From Alicyclobacillus sp. SO9 (GTDB taxonomy: Bacteria > Bacillota > Bacilli > Alicyclobacillales > Alicyclobacillaceae), in contig NZ_CP066339.1 in the NCBI RefSeq assembly GCF_016406125.1, positions 1,922,001 to 1,986,000 of the forward strand: DNA of 64,000 bases, read 5' to 3'. Below the pieces are notes generated by a model. It was given only the letters and a program-made list of their open reading frames with translations, made no database searches and was not told the DNA's origin. Of this stretch, positions 8,677 through 16,894 are shown piece by piece. Each line of letters opens with the position of its first letter. The stretch's first letter is position 1. The translations under genes were made by a program, and so were the position numbers.

Positions 8677-10119
8677 ATGCTGACAAAGAACTATCGGAAT
8701 AGTTTACTCATAAACGGAGAATGGAGAAGCCCTGCGAGTAACAATGCAATTGAGGTAGTAAACCCTGCGACAGATGAAGTCATTGCGGAGCTGGGATACG
8801 GGAGTGAAGGCGAAGCCCTGGAGGCCGTAGATGCAGCCAAACATGCCTTTCAAAAATGGAGAAAAACAACACCTCGGGAAAGAGCCGATTTGCTGCTCAA
8901 GGCTGCGGAGCTACTTCGAGAAAGAGAAGAGAGCATAGGACTTCTTTTGGCCAACGAGTCAGGCAAGCGATTGGTGGAAGCGATTGGAGAGGTACGCTTT
9001 TCTGCAGAATACTTTCGGTGGTTTGCAGAGGAGGCTCGGAGACCGGAAGGACAGTGGATTCCTCAGGAAGCGAGTCACAAACGCCATTGGACGAGATCTC
9101 AGCCCGCTGGGGTTGCTCTGACACTGACACCATGGAACTTTCCAGTTTCGATTCAAGCACGTAAGTTGGCGCCCGCTCTGGCTGCAGGATGTACTGTCGT
9201 TGGTCGTGCTTCTCAGAAGACTCCGCTTTCTGTAATTGAATTATTTCAGTGTCTTCAGGATGCCGGCTTTCCGCCAGGAGTTGCCAATCTTATATACGGC
9301 CCAGCATCTGAAACGACACAAGCCATGATGAAACATCCAGCAACGAGGGTAGTGAGCTTCACGGGTTCTACACCTGTGGGCCAATCTCTCATGAGGACTG
9401 CGGCTGAAAGGGTTCAGCGACTGGCGCTTGAGCTTGGTGGAGATGCGCCATTCATAGTGTTTGACGATGCGGATGTGGAGAAAGCTGTAGGAGGTGCAAT
9501 GATTGCTAAATTTAGAAATAATGGACAGTCTTGTATTGCAGCAAATCGATTCTATGTACATGCCAAAGTTTATGATGAATTTGTTAGCAAGTTTGTCGAG
9601 CGTATAAATAACATGAAAATTAGTGATCCTGTTTCAGACCAGTACAGCAGTCTTGGACCTGTTATAGACAATCGGGCTAAAGCGCAACTTGAGCTACTTG
9701 CTCAATCTGCTTTAGAGCGCGGTGCCCACCAACTAACCAAAGCCATAGAGGTTCCGGATGTAGGAAGCTATTTCTCACCTGTACTTTTGGAGAATGTTCC
9801 GTCGGATACCGCATTCTCATGCCAGGAGCTATTTGGTCCTGCTGCGCCTGTCTTTAAATTTACGGATGAAGATGAAGTTGTTCGACGGGCAAATAGTACA
9901 GATATGGGGTTGGCTGCCTATGTTTATACAACTCTCTTTGACCGCTCTACAAGAGTCACGGAAGGTTTGGAATACGGCATCGTGGGTCTGAACAGTGCAC
10001 TGCCTTCGGTTGCTTACGCCCCGATGGGAGGTTGGAAACATAGCGGGCTGGGCAGGGAAGGTGCCCGTGTGGGAATGGAGGAGTTTATGGAGTTGAAGTA
10101 CATCGCAGCAGAAATATAA
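8677..10119 (+). CDS. NAD(P)-dependent aldehyde dehydrogenase (candidate sulfolactaldehyde dehydrogenase)
   Basis: This GabD-like aldehyde dehydrogenase of about 480 residues shows TPWNFP, FTGSTPVGQ, the catalytic-glutamate motif LELGGDAP and the catalytic cysteine in NNGQSCIA. ATG 8677 follows AAAGGGAG at a good distance; the in-frame ATG at 8653 does not. The succinate-semialdehyde type of this family accepts aldehydes carrying an anionic group. That suits oxidation of 3-sulfolactaldehyde to (S)-sulfolactate, and the neighbouring sulfolactate genes support this. It is the fourth gene of the operon that starts at 5171. Confidence 0.87.
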   Translation: MLTKNYRNSLLINGEWRSPASNNAIEVVNPATDEVIAELGYGSEGEALEAVDAAKHAFQKWRKTTPRERADLLLKAAELLREREESIGLLLANESGKRLVEAIGEVRFSAEYFRWFAEEARRPEGQWIPQEASHKRHWTRSQPAGVALTLTPWNFPVSIQARKLAPALAAGCTVVGRASQKTPLSVIELFQCLQDAGFPPGVANLIYGPASETTQAMMKHPATRVVSFTGSTPVGQSLMRTAAERVQRLALELGGDAPFIVFDDADVEKAVGGAMIAKFRNNGQSCIAANRFYVHAKVYDEFVSKFVERINNMKISDPVSDQYSSLGPVIDNRAKAQLELLAQSALERGAHQLTKAIEVPDVGSYFSPVLLENVPSDTAFSCQELFGPAAPVFKFTDEDEVVRRANSTDMGLAAYVYTTLFDRSTRVTEGLEYGIVGLNSALPSVAYAPMGGWKHSGLGREGARVGMEEFMELKYIAAEI

Positions 10120-10146
10120 TGCAGGAATAGAAGGGGAGATAAGTGT

Positions 10147-11091
10147 ATGTCTATTGTTATCTCTGAGGATCTGTGGCAGGCGATTCCATCTTGGTTTGGC
10201 GAAGGGGAATCCGTTGAATATGATCCATACCTGATTTTAGATAGAGCAGCACTGCTTCAGAAGGCTCAAAAAGCGGATGCTCTTATTGTTCGAAATAAAA
10301 CAAAAGTTGACCTTGAATTACTAGATGCCGCACCGAATTTGAAAGTCGTTGGAAGACTTGGTGTAGGACTCGATAACATTGCTGTTTCTGCTTGCAAAAA
10401 CCGAGGTATCCAAGTTGTTGCAGCGCGAGGATGTAATGCTTTGTCAGTAGCAGAGTATGTAATGGCGTGTTTGCTAGACCATAGTCGCTTTTTGGCAAAA
10501 TGCAACTACAGCGTAAGAGAAGGGAATTGGAATCGGAGTTTTGGGACCGGTACAGAGTTATATAGCAAGACCATAGGACTTGTGGGCGTTGGCGATATTG
10601 GACAGCGTGTTGCCAGTCGAGCTAAGGCCTTTGGAATGAGAGTTGTGGCATTCGATCCGTTCGTTTTGCCGACAAGTTCTCTTGTCCAAGACTTGGGAGT
10701 TGAATTAGTGGACTTGGAGACTCTATTAAGTCTATCTCATTTTGTATCCGTACATGTTCCTCTAACTCCCCAAACTCAATACTTAATTGCTGAACAAGAG
10801 TTAAGCCTCATGCGGGATGATAGCGTTTTGATTAACACTGCGAGAGGAGGTGTAATTAAAGAGACAGCGTTATACGCGACATTACATGAAAAATCCGCTC
10901 GAGCCGCCTATCTTGATGTGCGAGAACAGGAACCGCCATCGCCAGATGACACTTTAGGTAAACTTGATAACATTCACTTCTCACCGCATATTGCAGGGAT
11001 TACAGCGGAATCATCTGAAAGAGTAGCCAATTTTATATTGACTCAAGTGCAAAATGCTTTGTCTGGCCAGACTGTTCACGGTTTGGTTTGA
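10147..11091 (+). CDS. slcC: D-isomer-specific 2-hydroxyacid dehydrogenase, probable (S)-sulfolactate dehydrogenase
   Basis: This 314-residue protein has the standard family layout. The NAD-binding motif is GLVGVGDIG, the substrate arginine lies in NTARGG, the glutamate in DVREQEPP and the catalytic histidine in SPHIAG. (S)-sulfolactate dehydrogenase (SlcC) is a known member of this family and yields sulfopyruvate. The adjacent sulfo-lyase and ComC-type genes make that assignment likely. It is the last gene of the upper operon; an operator-bearing promoter follows. A phosphoglycerate or glyoxylate reductase role is the main alternative. Confidence 0.75.
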   Translation: MSIVISEDLWQAIPSWFGEGESVEYDPYLILDRAALLQKAQKADALIVRNKTKVDLELLDAAPNLKVVGRLGVGLDNIAVSACKNRGIQVVAARGCNALSVAEYVMACLLDHSRFLAKCNYSVREGNWNRSFGTGTELYSKTIGLVGVGDIGQRVASRAKAFGMRVVAFDPFVLPTSSLVQDLGVELVDLETLLSLSHFVSVHVPLTPQTQYLIAEQELSLMRDDSVLINTARGGVIKETALYATLHEKSARAAYLDVREQEPPSPDDTLGKLDNIHFSPHIAGITAESSERVANFILTQVQNALSGQTVHGLV

Positions 11092-11190
11092 ATCTAGCTG
11101 AGACATAGTAGTATTAATTTTTCTAACTCTGTAATGTAGCTCGCGTGCGTAAAACTCATAAATGTAGATGAAATATGTCGGCAAAGAGTA

Positions 11191-11250
11191 TTGATAAATA
11201 TTCTGAACGTTAATATAATATGGTATGTGGTCATACCACATACCATATTA
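11191..11250 (+). promoter_or_regulatory. Sigma-A promoter overlapped by a 35-base inverted repeat (FadR-type operator)
   Basis: TTGATA (11191-11196), a 17-base spacer and a perfect TATAAT (11214-11219) form a strong promoter. A perfect inverted repeat with 15-base arms (11216-11230 and 11236-11250) and a 5-base centre starts inside the -10 box. Its centre contains TGGTCATACCA, matching the TGGT-N3-ACCA pattern bound by FadR-subfamily GntR proteins. The FadR-type regulator encoded at 13843-14535 closes this operon and is the natural candidate ligand. Confidence 0.8.
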
Positions 11251-11276
11251 AAAATTCTGGGAAGGGAAGTAGACAC

Positions 11277-11558
11277 ATGCACAAGTTCCTTATCCACAAA
11301 CATGGCGACTACGTGGGCGTAGCAACCCAGGCAATCGATGCAGGAGAAGAGGTAACCGGTATCTATATGGACGACAACTCGACGGTTAAGGTTATCTCTC
11401 GAGGAGAAGTTCCGTTGGGACACAAAATTGCACTGGTGGGTCTTAAACAGAACGAAGAGGTAATTGAGTACGGACAAGTGATTGGCCTTACAAAAGAGGC
11501 ATGGACAACCGGAGACTATGTTCATACACATAACTTGAAAAGTAAGAGGTGGCAGTAA
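11277..11558 (+). CDS. suyA: (2R)-sulfolactate sulfo-lyase small subunit, SAF domain
   Basis: This 93-residue protein consists of a SAF domain, the small-subunit fold of the altronate dehydratase/UxaA group. It reads [18 protein letters not shown] at the start. I placed the start at ATG 11277 after GGGAAGGG; an upstream in-frame ATG falls inside the operator. Separate small and large subunits, as here, are the arrangement of sulfolactate sulfo-lyase SuyAB, which splits (R)-sulfolactate into pyruvate and sulfite. The stop overlaps the next start (TAATG). Other UxaA-type lyases with a split SAF subunit are the alternative. Confidence 0.8.
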   Translation: MHKFLIHKHGDYVGVATQAIDAGEEVTGIYMDDNSTVKVISRGEVPLGHKIALVGLKQNEEVIEYGQVIGLTKEAWTTGDYVHTHNLKSKRWQ

Positions 11559-12712
11559 TGACAACACAATTGATGGGTTATCGCCGTCCCGACGGAAGTG
11601 TAGGAATTCGTAACTACGTAGTAATCATTCCTGTTGATGACATCTCCAATGCTGCGTGTGAAGCTGTTGCAAGTAAAATTCAAGGGACTATAGCCCTACC
11701 ACACCCGTATGGAAGACTACAATATGGTGAGGACCTAGAACTTCATTTTAGGACGCTCATTGGTACTGGTAGGAACGCAAATGTGGCAGCGGCGATTGTT
11801 ATAGGAATCGAAAACAACTGGACCAAACGAATTGTTGACGGCATTGCGGAAACAGGTAAGCCTGTAGCTATGTTTAGTATTGAAGGACAAGGTGAAATAG
11901 AGACAATTCGACAAGCGACATGGAAGGCTCAAGAGTTCGTTCAATACGCCACAGAGATTCCCAGAGAGCCCGTTGAGCTTTCCGAAATGATTGTGAGTAT
12001 CAAATGTGGTGAATCGGATACAACGACTGGCCTTGCCTCATGTCCAACAGTGGGTAGAGTGGTCGACAAGCTTATTGACGCCGGCGGTACGGTACTTTTC
12101 GGTGAGACGTCCGAGCTAACCGGTGGTGAACATTTGATTGCAGAAAGATGTGCGACTCCCGAGATCAGAGAACAATTTTTAAATACTTTTAACGAATATG
12201 TAAATTTCATAGAATCACAGGCTGCTGATTTGCTTGGCTCTCAGCCAACTGAAGGGAATATAGCAGGCGGCCTTAGCACCATTGAGGAAAAGGCTATGGG
12301 GAATATTGAAAAAACAGGGACCAAGCAGGTGGTGGGTGTGCTTAAGCCCGCAGAAGCCCCAACTGCAAAGGGATTAAATTTTATGGATACTTCGTCGGCG
12401 GCGGCAGAGTGCGTCACGCTCATGTGCGCAGGCGGGGCAGTCTTGCATTTCTTCCCCACTGGTCAAGGTAACATCGTGGGTAATCCCGTCGAACCGGTTG
12501 TGAAGCTTACGGGTAATCCTAATACAGCGGATGTTATGAAAGAGCACATCGACGTGGACGTAAGTGGACTGCTGTCCTACGATATTCAACTTACCGAGGC
12601 TGCAGACATGTTAGAGAACATGATGGTTAAAACCATGAACGGAAGGATGACAGCTGCAGAAACATTGGGTCATAAAGAGTTTGTTTTAACGAAGTTGTAT
12701 CCCAGTGCCTAA
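11558..12712 (+). CDS. suyB: (2R)-sulfolactate sulfo-lyase large subunit
   Basis: This UxaA-family protein of about 384 residues resembles SuyB. Recognisable stretches are [42 protein letters not shown], and the C-terminal [12 protein letters not shown] with conserved cysteines (CVTLMCAGG). The enzyme removes the sulfonate group, releasing sulfite and pyruvate. Translation is coupled to the small subunit through the TAATG overlap. The protein lacks a fused SAF domain, unlike altronate dehydratase. No sulfite exporter or sulfite oxidase is visible in the window, so sulfite handling must be encoded elsewhere. Confidence 0.82.
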   Translation: MTTQLMGYRRPDGSVGIRNYVVIIPVDDISNAACEAVASKIQGTIALPHPYGRLQYGEDLELHFRTLIGTGRNANVAAAIVIGIENNWTKRIVDGIAETGKPVAMFSIEGQGEIETIRQATWKAQEFVQYATEIPREPVELSEMIVSIKCGESDTTTGLASCPTVGRVVDKLIDAGGTVLFGETSELTGGEHLIAERCATPEIREQFLNTFNEYVNFIESQAADLLGSQPTEGNIAGGLSTIEEKAMGNIEKTGTKQVVGVLKPAEAPTAKGLNFMDTSSAAAECVTLMCAGGAVLHFFPTGQGNIVGNPVEPVVKLTGNPNTADVMKEHIDVDVSGLLSYDIQLTEAADMLENMMVKTMNGRMTAAETLGHKEFVLTKLYPSA

Positions 12713-12737
12713 TTCTGGATAAGCGAGGTGCCATGTG

Positions 12738-13799
12738 GTGACTAAATTAAAATTTATGTTAGAGGAACTAAAGCGATTTGGAGAACAGTGTCTCGTGAGT
12801 ACAGGAGTACCTAAGCAAGATGCGGTCTGGACCACAGAGGTCCTGATGAAAGCGGAGCTACAAGGTCGTTCATCGCATGGCATCTCACGTTTGTCTGCTT
12901 ATGTTGAGGGGATTCAACGCGGGAAGATTAATCCTGTTCCTGATATCCAAGTGAGTCGCATTACGGACGCTTCAGTCAATGTCAATGGAGATGACGGATT
13001 AGGTCCTGTAATTGCAAAAATAGGGATAGATTCTGCTGTTGAAAGTGCCAGTAAAGTGGGCGTCGGAGCAGTATCTGTAAGTCATGGAAATCACGCAGGA
13101 GCGCTTGGCATCTATGCCTCTCGAGCTGCAGATCAGGGATTGATAGGTCTTGCCGTAACTAATGCTCAACCGGCAATTCCACCGTGGGGGGGCAGACAGG
13201 CTTTCTTTGGTACAAACCCCATTGCCATGTCGGCGGGTACAGGTGACAACCAAATTATCATCGACTTGGCTACAAGCATAGTTGCCCGCGGTAACATTAT
13301 ATTGGCCGCCAAGTCCGGGATGTCAATACCCGAGGGCTGGGCTTTGGATCGGGAAGGGAATCCTACAACCAATGCTCAGGAAGCTCTGCTGGGCTCTGTG
13401 TTACCAGTAGGCGGCGCCAAAGGGTACAGTCTGGCTCTTATGGTTGAAGTCTTATCTGGTGTACTATCTGGTGCGGCAATAGGAAATGAGGTCGGATCGA
13501 TATATAATAGTGAACCAGGGGCACCTAATACGGGCATGTTTTTCTTGGCTATTAATCCTGAAATGTATATTGGGGAGAAGGCATTTGCCGAACGCCTAAA
13601 GTATATGGAGGACCTCATTCATTCTATTCCTACGGCGCCCGATACAGACGTCGTCTACCTACCTGGGGAACGAAGAAGATATTTGGAAAAGGTGAACAGA
13701 GAGTCTGGAGTTAGCTTATCCTCTCAAACGGGGGACGAGCTGATAACGTTAGCCGAGAACTTACATGTCGAACCTCCTCAAAGACTTAGAACAGAATAA
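12738..13799 (+). CDS. comC: LDH2/MDH2-family dehydrogenase, probable (R)-sulfolactate dehydrogenase
   Basis: This protein of about 353 residues belongs to the malate/L-lactate dehydrogenase family that includes ComC. It shows SSHGISRL, the catalytic-region motif SHGNHAGALG and PWGGRQAFFGTNP. ComC-type enzymes interconvert sulfopyruvate and (R)-sulfolactate. Together with the SlcC-like enzyme upstream, it would invert (S)-sulfolactate to the (R)-form that SuyAB accepts. The GTG at 12738 is well spaced from GAGGTG (12725-12730); GTG 12735 is also possible. Ureidoglycolate or lactate dehydrogenase functions are less likely here. Confidence 0.78.
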   Translation: MTKLKFMLEELKRFGEQCLVSTGVPKQDAVWTTEVLMKAELQGRSSHGISRLSAYVEGIQRGKINPVPDIQVSRITDASVNVNGDDGLGPVIAKIGIDSAVESASKVGVGAVSVSHGNHAGALGIYASRAADQGLIGLAVTNAQPAIPPWGGRQAFFGTNPIAMSAGTGDNQIIIDLATSIVARGNIILAAKSGMSIPEGWALDREGNPTTNAQEALLGSVLPVGGAKGYSLALMVEVLSGVLSGAAIGNEVGSIYNSEPGAPNTGMFFLAINPEMYIGEKAFAERLKYMEDLIHSIPTAPDTDVVYLPGERRRYLEKVNRESGVSLSSQTGDELITLAENLHVEPPQRLRTE

Positions 13800-13842
13800 C
13801 TCCACTTTCAGTGGAGTGATGGTGAATTGGGAGGGAGTTTCC

Positions 13843-14535
13843 ATGTTTGAACCCATTTCTGATAGAATGGCTTTCAGTCAAAAAATCATTGCTCAAATTA
13901 CAGACAAAATTATCACAGGTGAACTTGAACCTGGTGACAGAATCCCTCCTGAACGTGAATTGGCGGAGATTTTCGGCGTTAGTCGTTCGGTAATTCGTGA
14001 TGCCATCAAAGTCCTATCTGGCCGTGGTGTTTTGGATGTCAAACACGGGATTGGGATTTTTGTTGCTAAGTCAAGAGACGAAACCAGACAATTGGTTTTT
14101 ACCGGGGAAAAGATAAGAGATTTGTTTGAAATACGTCAGACTTTGGAGACCCAAGCTTCAGCATGGGCTGCGGAGAGAGCGAACACAGAGTATGTTGAGC
14201 GCTTGAAGAAGACTGTAGATGAAGCATTAAAAGACACCTCCGATTTAAAACTTCTGGCACAAAAGGATGCTCAATTTCATGTGGCTATCGCTGAGTCATC
14301 ACAAAATTTATTGCTGGTGAAAATCATGTGGATGTTACTCGACGCATTGGGCGAGAGTCGCCAAAAGGCGCTGGAAATATCTGGACGACCCATCGATTCT
14401 TTACAAGAACACGCTGCAATAATAGAAGCAATTGAACTGAAGGACAAAGAGCAAGCACGTCTTCTAATGCACAGACACTTAACTAGTGTGGAACGTTCTA
14501 TTACATCAGCGGACAGTCAAGATATAAGGAAATAA
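13843..14535 (+). CDS. GntR-family transcriptional regulator, FadR/FCD type
   Basis: This regulator of about 230 residues has a winged helix (PPERELAEIFGVSRSVIRDA) and an all-helical FCD ligand domain with the histidine positions FHVAIAES and HRHL that usually bind metal or a carboxylate. ATG 13843 follows GGGAGGG; an earlier in-frame ATG at 13765 overlaps the dehydrogenase gene. An 8-base hairpin (13799-13817) lies just before it. It probably binds the TGGT-N3-ACCA palindrome upstream of suyA and responds to sulfolactate or sulfopyruvate, making the lower pathway self-regulating. Confidence 0.87.
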   Translation: MFEPISDRMAFSQKIIAQITDKIITGELEPGDRIPPERELAEIFGVSRSVIRDAIKVLSGRGVLDVKHGIGIFVAKSRDETRQLVFTGEKIRDLFEIRQTLETQASAWAAERANTEYVERLKKTVDEALKDTSDLKLLAQKDAQFHVAIAESSQNLLLVKIMWMLLDALGESRQKALEISGRPIDSLQEHAAIIEAIELKDKEQARLLMHRHLTSVERSITSADSQDIRK

Positions 14536-15290
14536 GGTTGAAGAAGTGTCCTTGGCAGTGGTTATGCGCTCTTCTTTAGTGGAAGCCTTTACTGCAAATG
14601 TCGGGCTTCAAAAACCACAATCCGGCGGCTAATCTTGGGCTGTTTGTCCGCATTTGGGACATTTAATGTGGTACTTTCCTTTTCTACTCCACGTAACTGT
14701 GCGCACATTCCACGATAACAAAATCCCTTCCCAATCAGCCTGAAAGTCGGAAACATAGTGTTTATATGGGAGTACTCGATGCCTCCTGACAGAATTGAGT
14801 TCATTTGGTCACTACTTTACCATTTGTGGTCGTGTCTGGGGCAAAGCCAAATCCTGAGCTGATGCTTTGTTCGCCGGTTGAAATAGTTGGGGAGCATGTA
14901 GTTTTTAAGGCATGCCATCTTGTATTTCCACATTCATACATATTCAAATGTGGAATTGTCCTTTAGTGAAGTTTCTATAAATTTGTACCAACGACTCTCT
15001 GCGTTATCAAATATCTGAACATTAAAATTGTAATTGTAAATGATTCCTCAACTTCGTTACCCCGATGCCCTTCCAAAATAAGCCGATAGGTATTGTTATT
15101 GCCCTTACACCTGCTCTTTTTGAAACAATGTGGTTGTATACCTAGTCTGCAGAGCGCTAATCTTTTGCTAATCACCCCCTTAAAACTCTTAGTGACTACC
15201 TGGGATTAAAAGGCCTGAAAAGCTTGGAGTGACGGGATTTTTAATGTTTTTAGGTGCTATCAGTGACTCTTTAAAATACCGTTTTCGACT
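14536..15290. other. Intergenic stretch with little coding content
   Basis: No intact gene is visible between the regulator and the tRNA fragment. The only protein-like signal is a short minus-strand remnant, listed separately. The rest is AT-rich and contains no clear promoter or repeat that I can support. It may be the junction between the sulfo-sugar locus and the decayed island that follows. Confidence 0.4.
14629..14802 (-). pseudogene. Remnant encoding a zinc-ribbon-like C-terminus
   Basis: One minus-strand frame is open for 57 codons without a start codon and ends in KCPKCGQTAQD, a CxxC zinc-ribbon-like tail preceded by a basic segment (TWSRKGKYHIK). An upstream in-frame stop closes the frame. 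The pattern looks like the end of a transposase-associated or other zinc-ribbon protein, but I cannot name the family. Confidence 0.3.
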
Positions 15291-15348
15291 CTTGAAAACC
15301 GCCGAGTTCGCAGGGGCTCCGTGGGTTCGAATCCCACCCTCTCCGCCA
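15291..15348 (+). tRNA. 3' part of tRNA-Ser (UGA anticodon), probable attachment-site remnant
   Basis: The sequence starts in the anticodon loop (CTTGAAA, anticodon TGA at 15293-15295). It continues through the 3' anticodon stem, variable arm, T-arm (GTGGG TTCGAAT CCCAC) and acceptor end with encoded CCA. The D-arm and 5' acceptor strand are absent; bases upstream do not pair with the 3' half. Truncated tRNA 3' ends are typical scars of integrative elements, and a broken integrase lies 80 bases away. Confidence 0.8.
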
Positions 15349-15364
15349 TACATAGCAAGGGATT

Positions 15365-15391
15365 TCGGCACCTTCAGGGCTGCCGATTTTT
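15365..15391 (+). terminator. Rho-independent terminator after the tRNA fragment
   Basis: TCGGCA (15365-15370) pairs with TGCCGA (15381-15386) across a ten-base loop, and five T residues follow. It lies 17 bases after the CCA end, where a tRNA terminator would be. Confidence 0.6.
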
Positions 15392-15430
15392 GGTGCTTTG
15401 GGGGCTGCTGCTCATCTACGTATTTTCACA

Positions 15431-15888
15431 TCACTTTGCCACGTCACTAAAGAGCTCATGTTCTATGTCTTCAGCAACTTGTTCCTGGAGACCAGGCACA
15501 ACATGTGAGTAAAGATCGAGGGTGATACTTACCTGTGAATGTCATAATCTCTCACTGACAATTTTAAGATGCATCCTAAATTCAGGAGAAATACTCGTGT
15601 GTGTGAGGAAGGTCGTGGAAGCAGCTCCTCGGGACGCCAGCGACGCCAGGGCAATTAAACCAATGCTGGCCTGCAAACCAGGATGCACGGCTCCTCCTTT
15701 GATCTCTGTAAACAGTAGCCCATGGTCTTTGTGAAGTCCCCCAGTCTGAACTTGTATTCGCTTTGGTGAGTCTTGAATCTGCGAAGAACAGGCATGACCG
15801 TCGGTGGCAGGATAACTGTTCGTCGGCTCTCTGTGGTCCTAGGCCCAGTGAAAAATACTTCTCCAACTGGTCTGCTCGTACCGTGCAT
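15431..15888 (-). pseudogene. Tyrosine recombinase (phage-type integrase) remnant
   Basis: Several minus-strand frames together give the catalytic half of an integrase. One frame has GPRTTESRRTVILPP. Another has FHDLPHTHEYF, the degenerate HxLRHT box. A third has KIVSERL, stop, HSQVSITLDLYSHVVPG and ends EHELFSDVAK. Two frameshifts and an in-frame TGA in the conserved RLGHS motif make it nonfunctional. The gene runs toward the tRNA-Ser fragment, as integrase genes do at attachment sites. The N-terminal part is not recognisable. Confidence 0.75.
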
Positions 15889-16135
15889 CAGCCATTTTGA
15901 ATATAGTCAGCCAGTTATTAAACTCCCTCCGGCAGAAGAACTGAGTCGTGACATTTGCAGTTTTTGAGTAGGGCTGTAGTATTGTTATTGGAAAGACGTT
16001 TCAAAAGGGGCGAATGTGAGATGAGTGGACCGTTACTGTCTCCATTGCATAGATATAGGTTTAACCGTTATACCAATACTAAGGACGACGCTTTTATCAT
16101 ATTGTTAAAAATCGGAGAGAGTGGGTGTGCTCATT

Positions 16136-16660
16136 ATGAACGAAGTTTGGCTTCGCTGCATTGAAGAATCTGACCTCCCATATGTTCAAGAATACGTTTC
16201 AACAAGAGAAGTTTCTGCAACGACAAATATCCCTTACCCGTATCCCGAGGATGGTGCAAGCCAGTAGTATACACTCATCTCTCAAAAAAGAGAAAAAGGG
16301 GTTCTGTACGTTTTCGCTATTTTGTTTGGTGGTGAGTTTGCGGGGAGTATATCGGTCAGGCGAAGAGAAGAAGATGGCATGGGTGCCGTAGATTATTGGG
16401 TGGCACCACCATTCTGGAATAAGGGAATTGGAACAAAAGCGGTTAAGGCCGCCGTTGAATATGGATTCAATGACCTGAACATAAAGACGTTTGAGACCTT
16501 TTGCCTTGCTGATAATGTTGGGTCTTCAATGGTCTTGGAACATAATGGGTTTGAGTTAGTTAACAAATTTACAATTGGTTCAGGGTTTAAACATGAGGGT
16601 CAACTTGCAAAGTTATATCGATTGGACAGGCAATCAAGTGCTATAGCACAGGATAAATGA
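16136..16660 (+). pseudogene. GNAT acetyltransferase interrupted by an in-frame amber codon
   Basis: A RimJ/RimL-like acetyltransferase of 174 codons reads through in one frame from ATG 16136. TAG at 16265-16267 (codon 44) interrupts it where tryptophan would fit (one base from TGG). After the stop the acetyl-CoA motif region is intact: VDYWVAPPFWNKGIGTKA and FCLADNVGSSMVLEHNGFE. It is therefore probably a recent pseudogene. Restart at a downstream codon or a sequencing error are alternatives. Confidence 0.7.
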
Positions 16661-16894
16661 ACGCTCTCAATTCGAGAGAAACTCAGTTTGCGAGTAACAA
16701 AGTGGGTTCAGGCACATAGCCTCTCCAAGATTTTGACAAAATATTTATTGACCTATAGGGGCATCTTAAGAACTGCATAAATACACAACTCAGCAAATCT
16801 GAACGCTGCGCTTTTCTGCATTTTTAAGTTGTGGAAAACACCAAAGTACCATCTGACAGGTCAATGGCTTTCAACCCGTCACATGCCCCCATTG

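Noticed and set aside
11277-12712. Altronate or galactarate dehydratase for the SAF and UxaA-type pair
   Set aside because: The subunits are separate genes, the large subunit shows SuyB-like blocks, and the neighbours are a sulfolactate-type dehydrogenase pair, not uronate genes.
15189-15371. Minus-strand open frame containing GGEGGIRTHGAPANS
   Set aside because: This peptide is the well-known false translation of the reverse strand of tRNA-Ser; the DNA is the tRNA fragment.
16661-16894. Searched for a CRISPR array or phage genes near the integrase remnant
   Set aside because: No regularly spaced direct repeats and no capsid, tail or replication genes are visible anywhere in the island.
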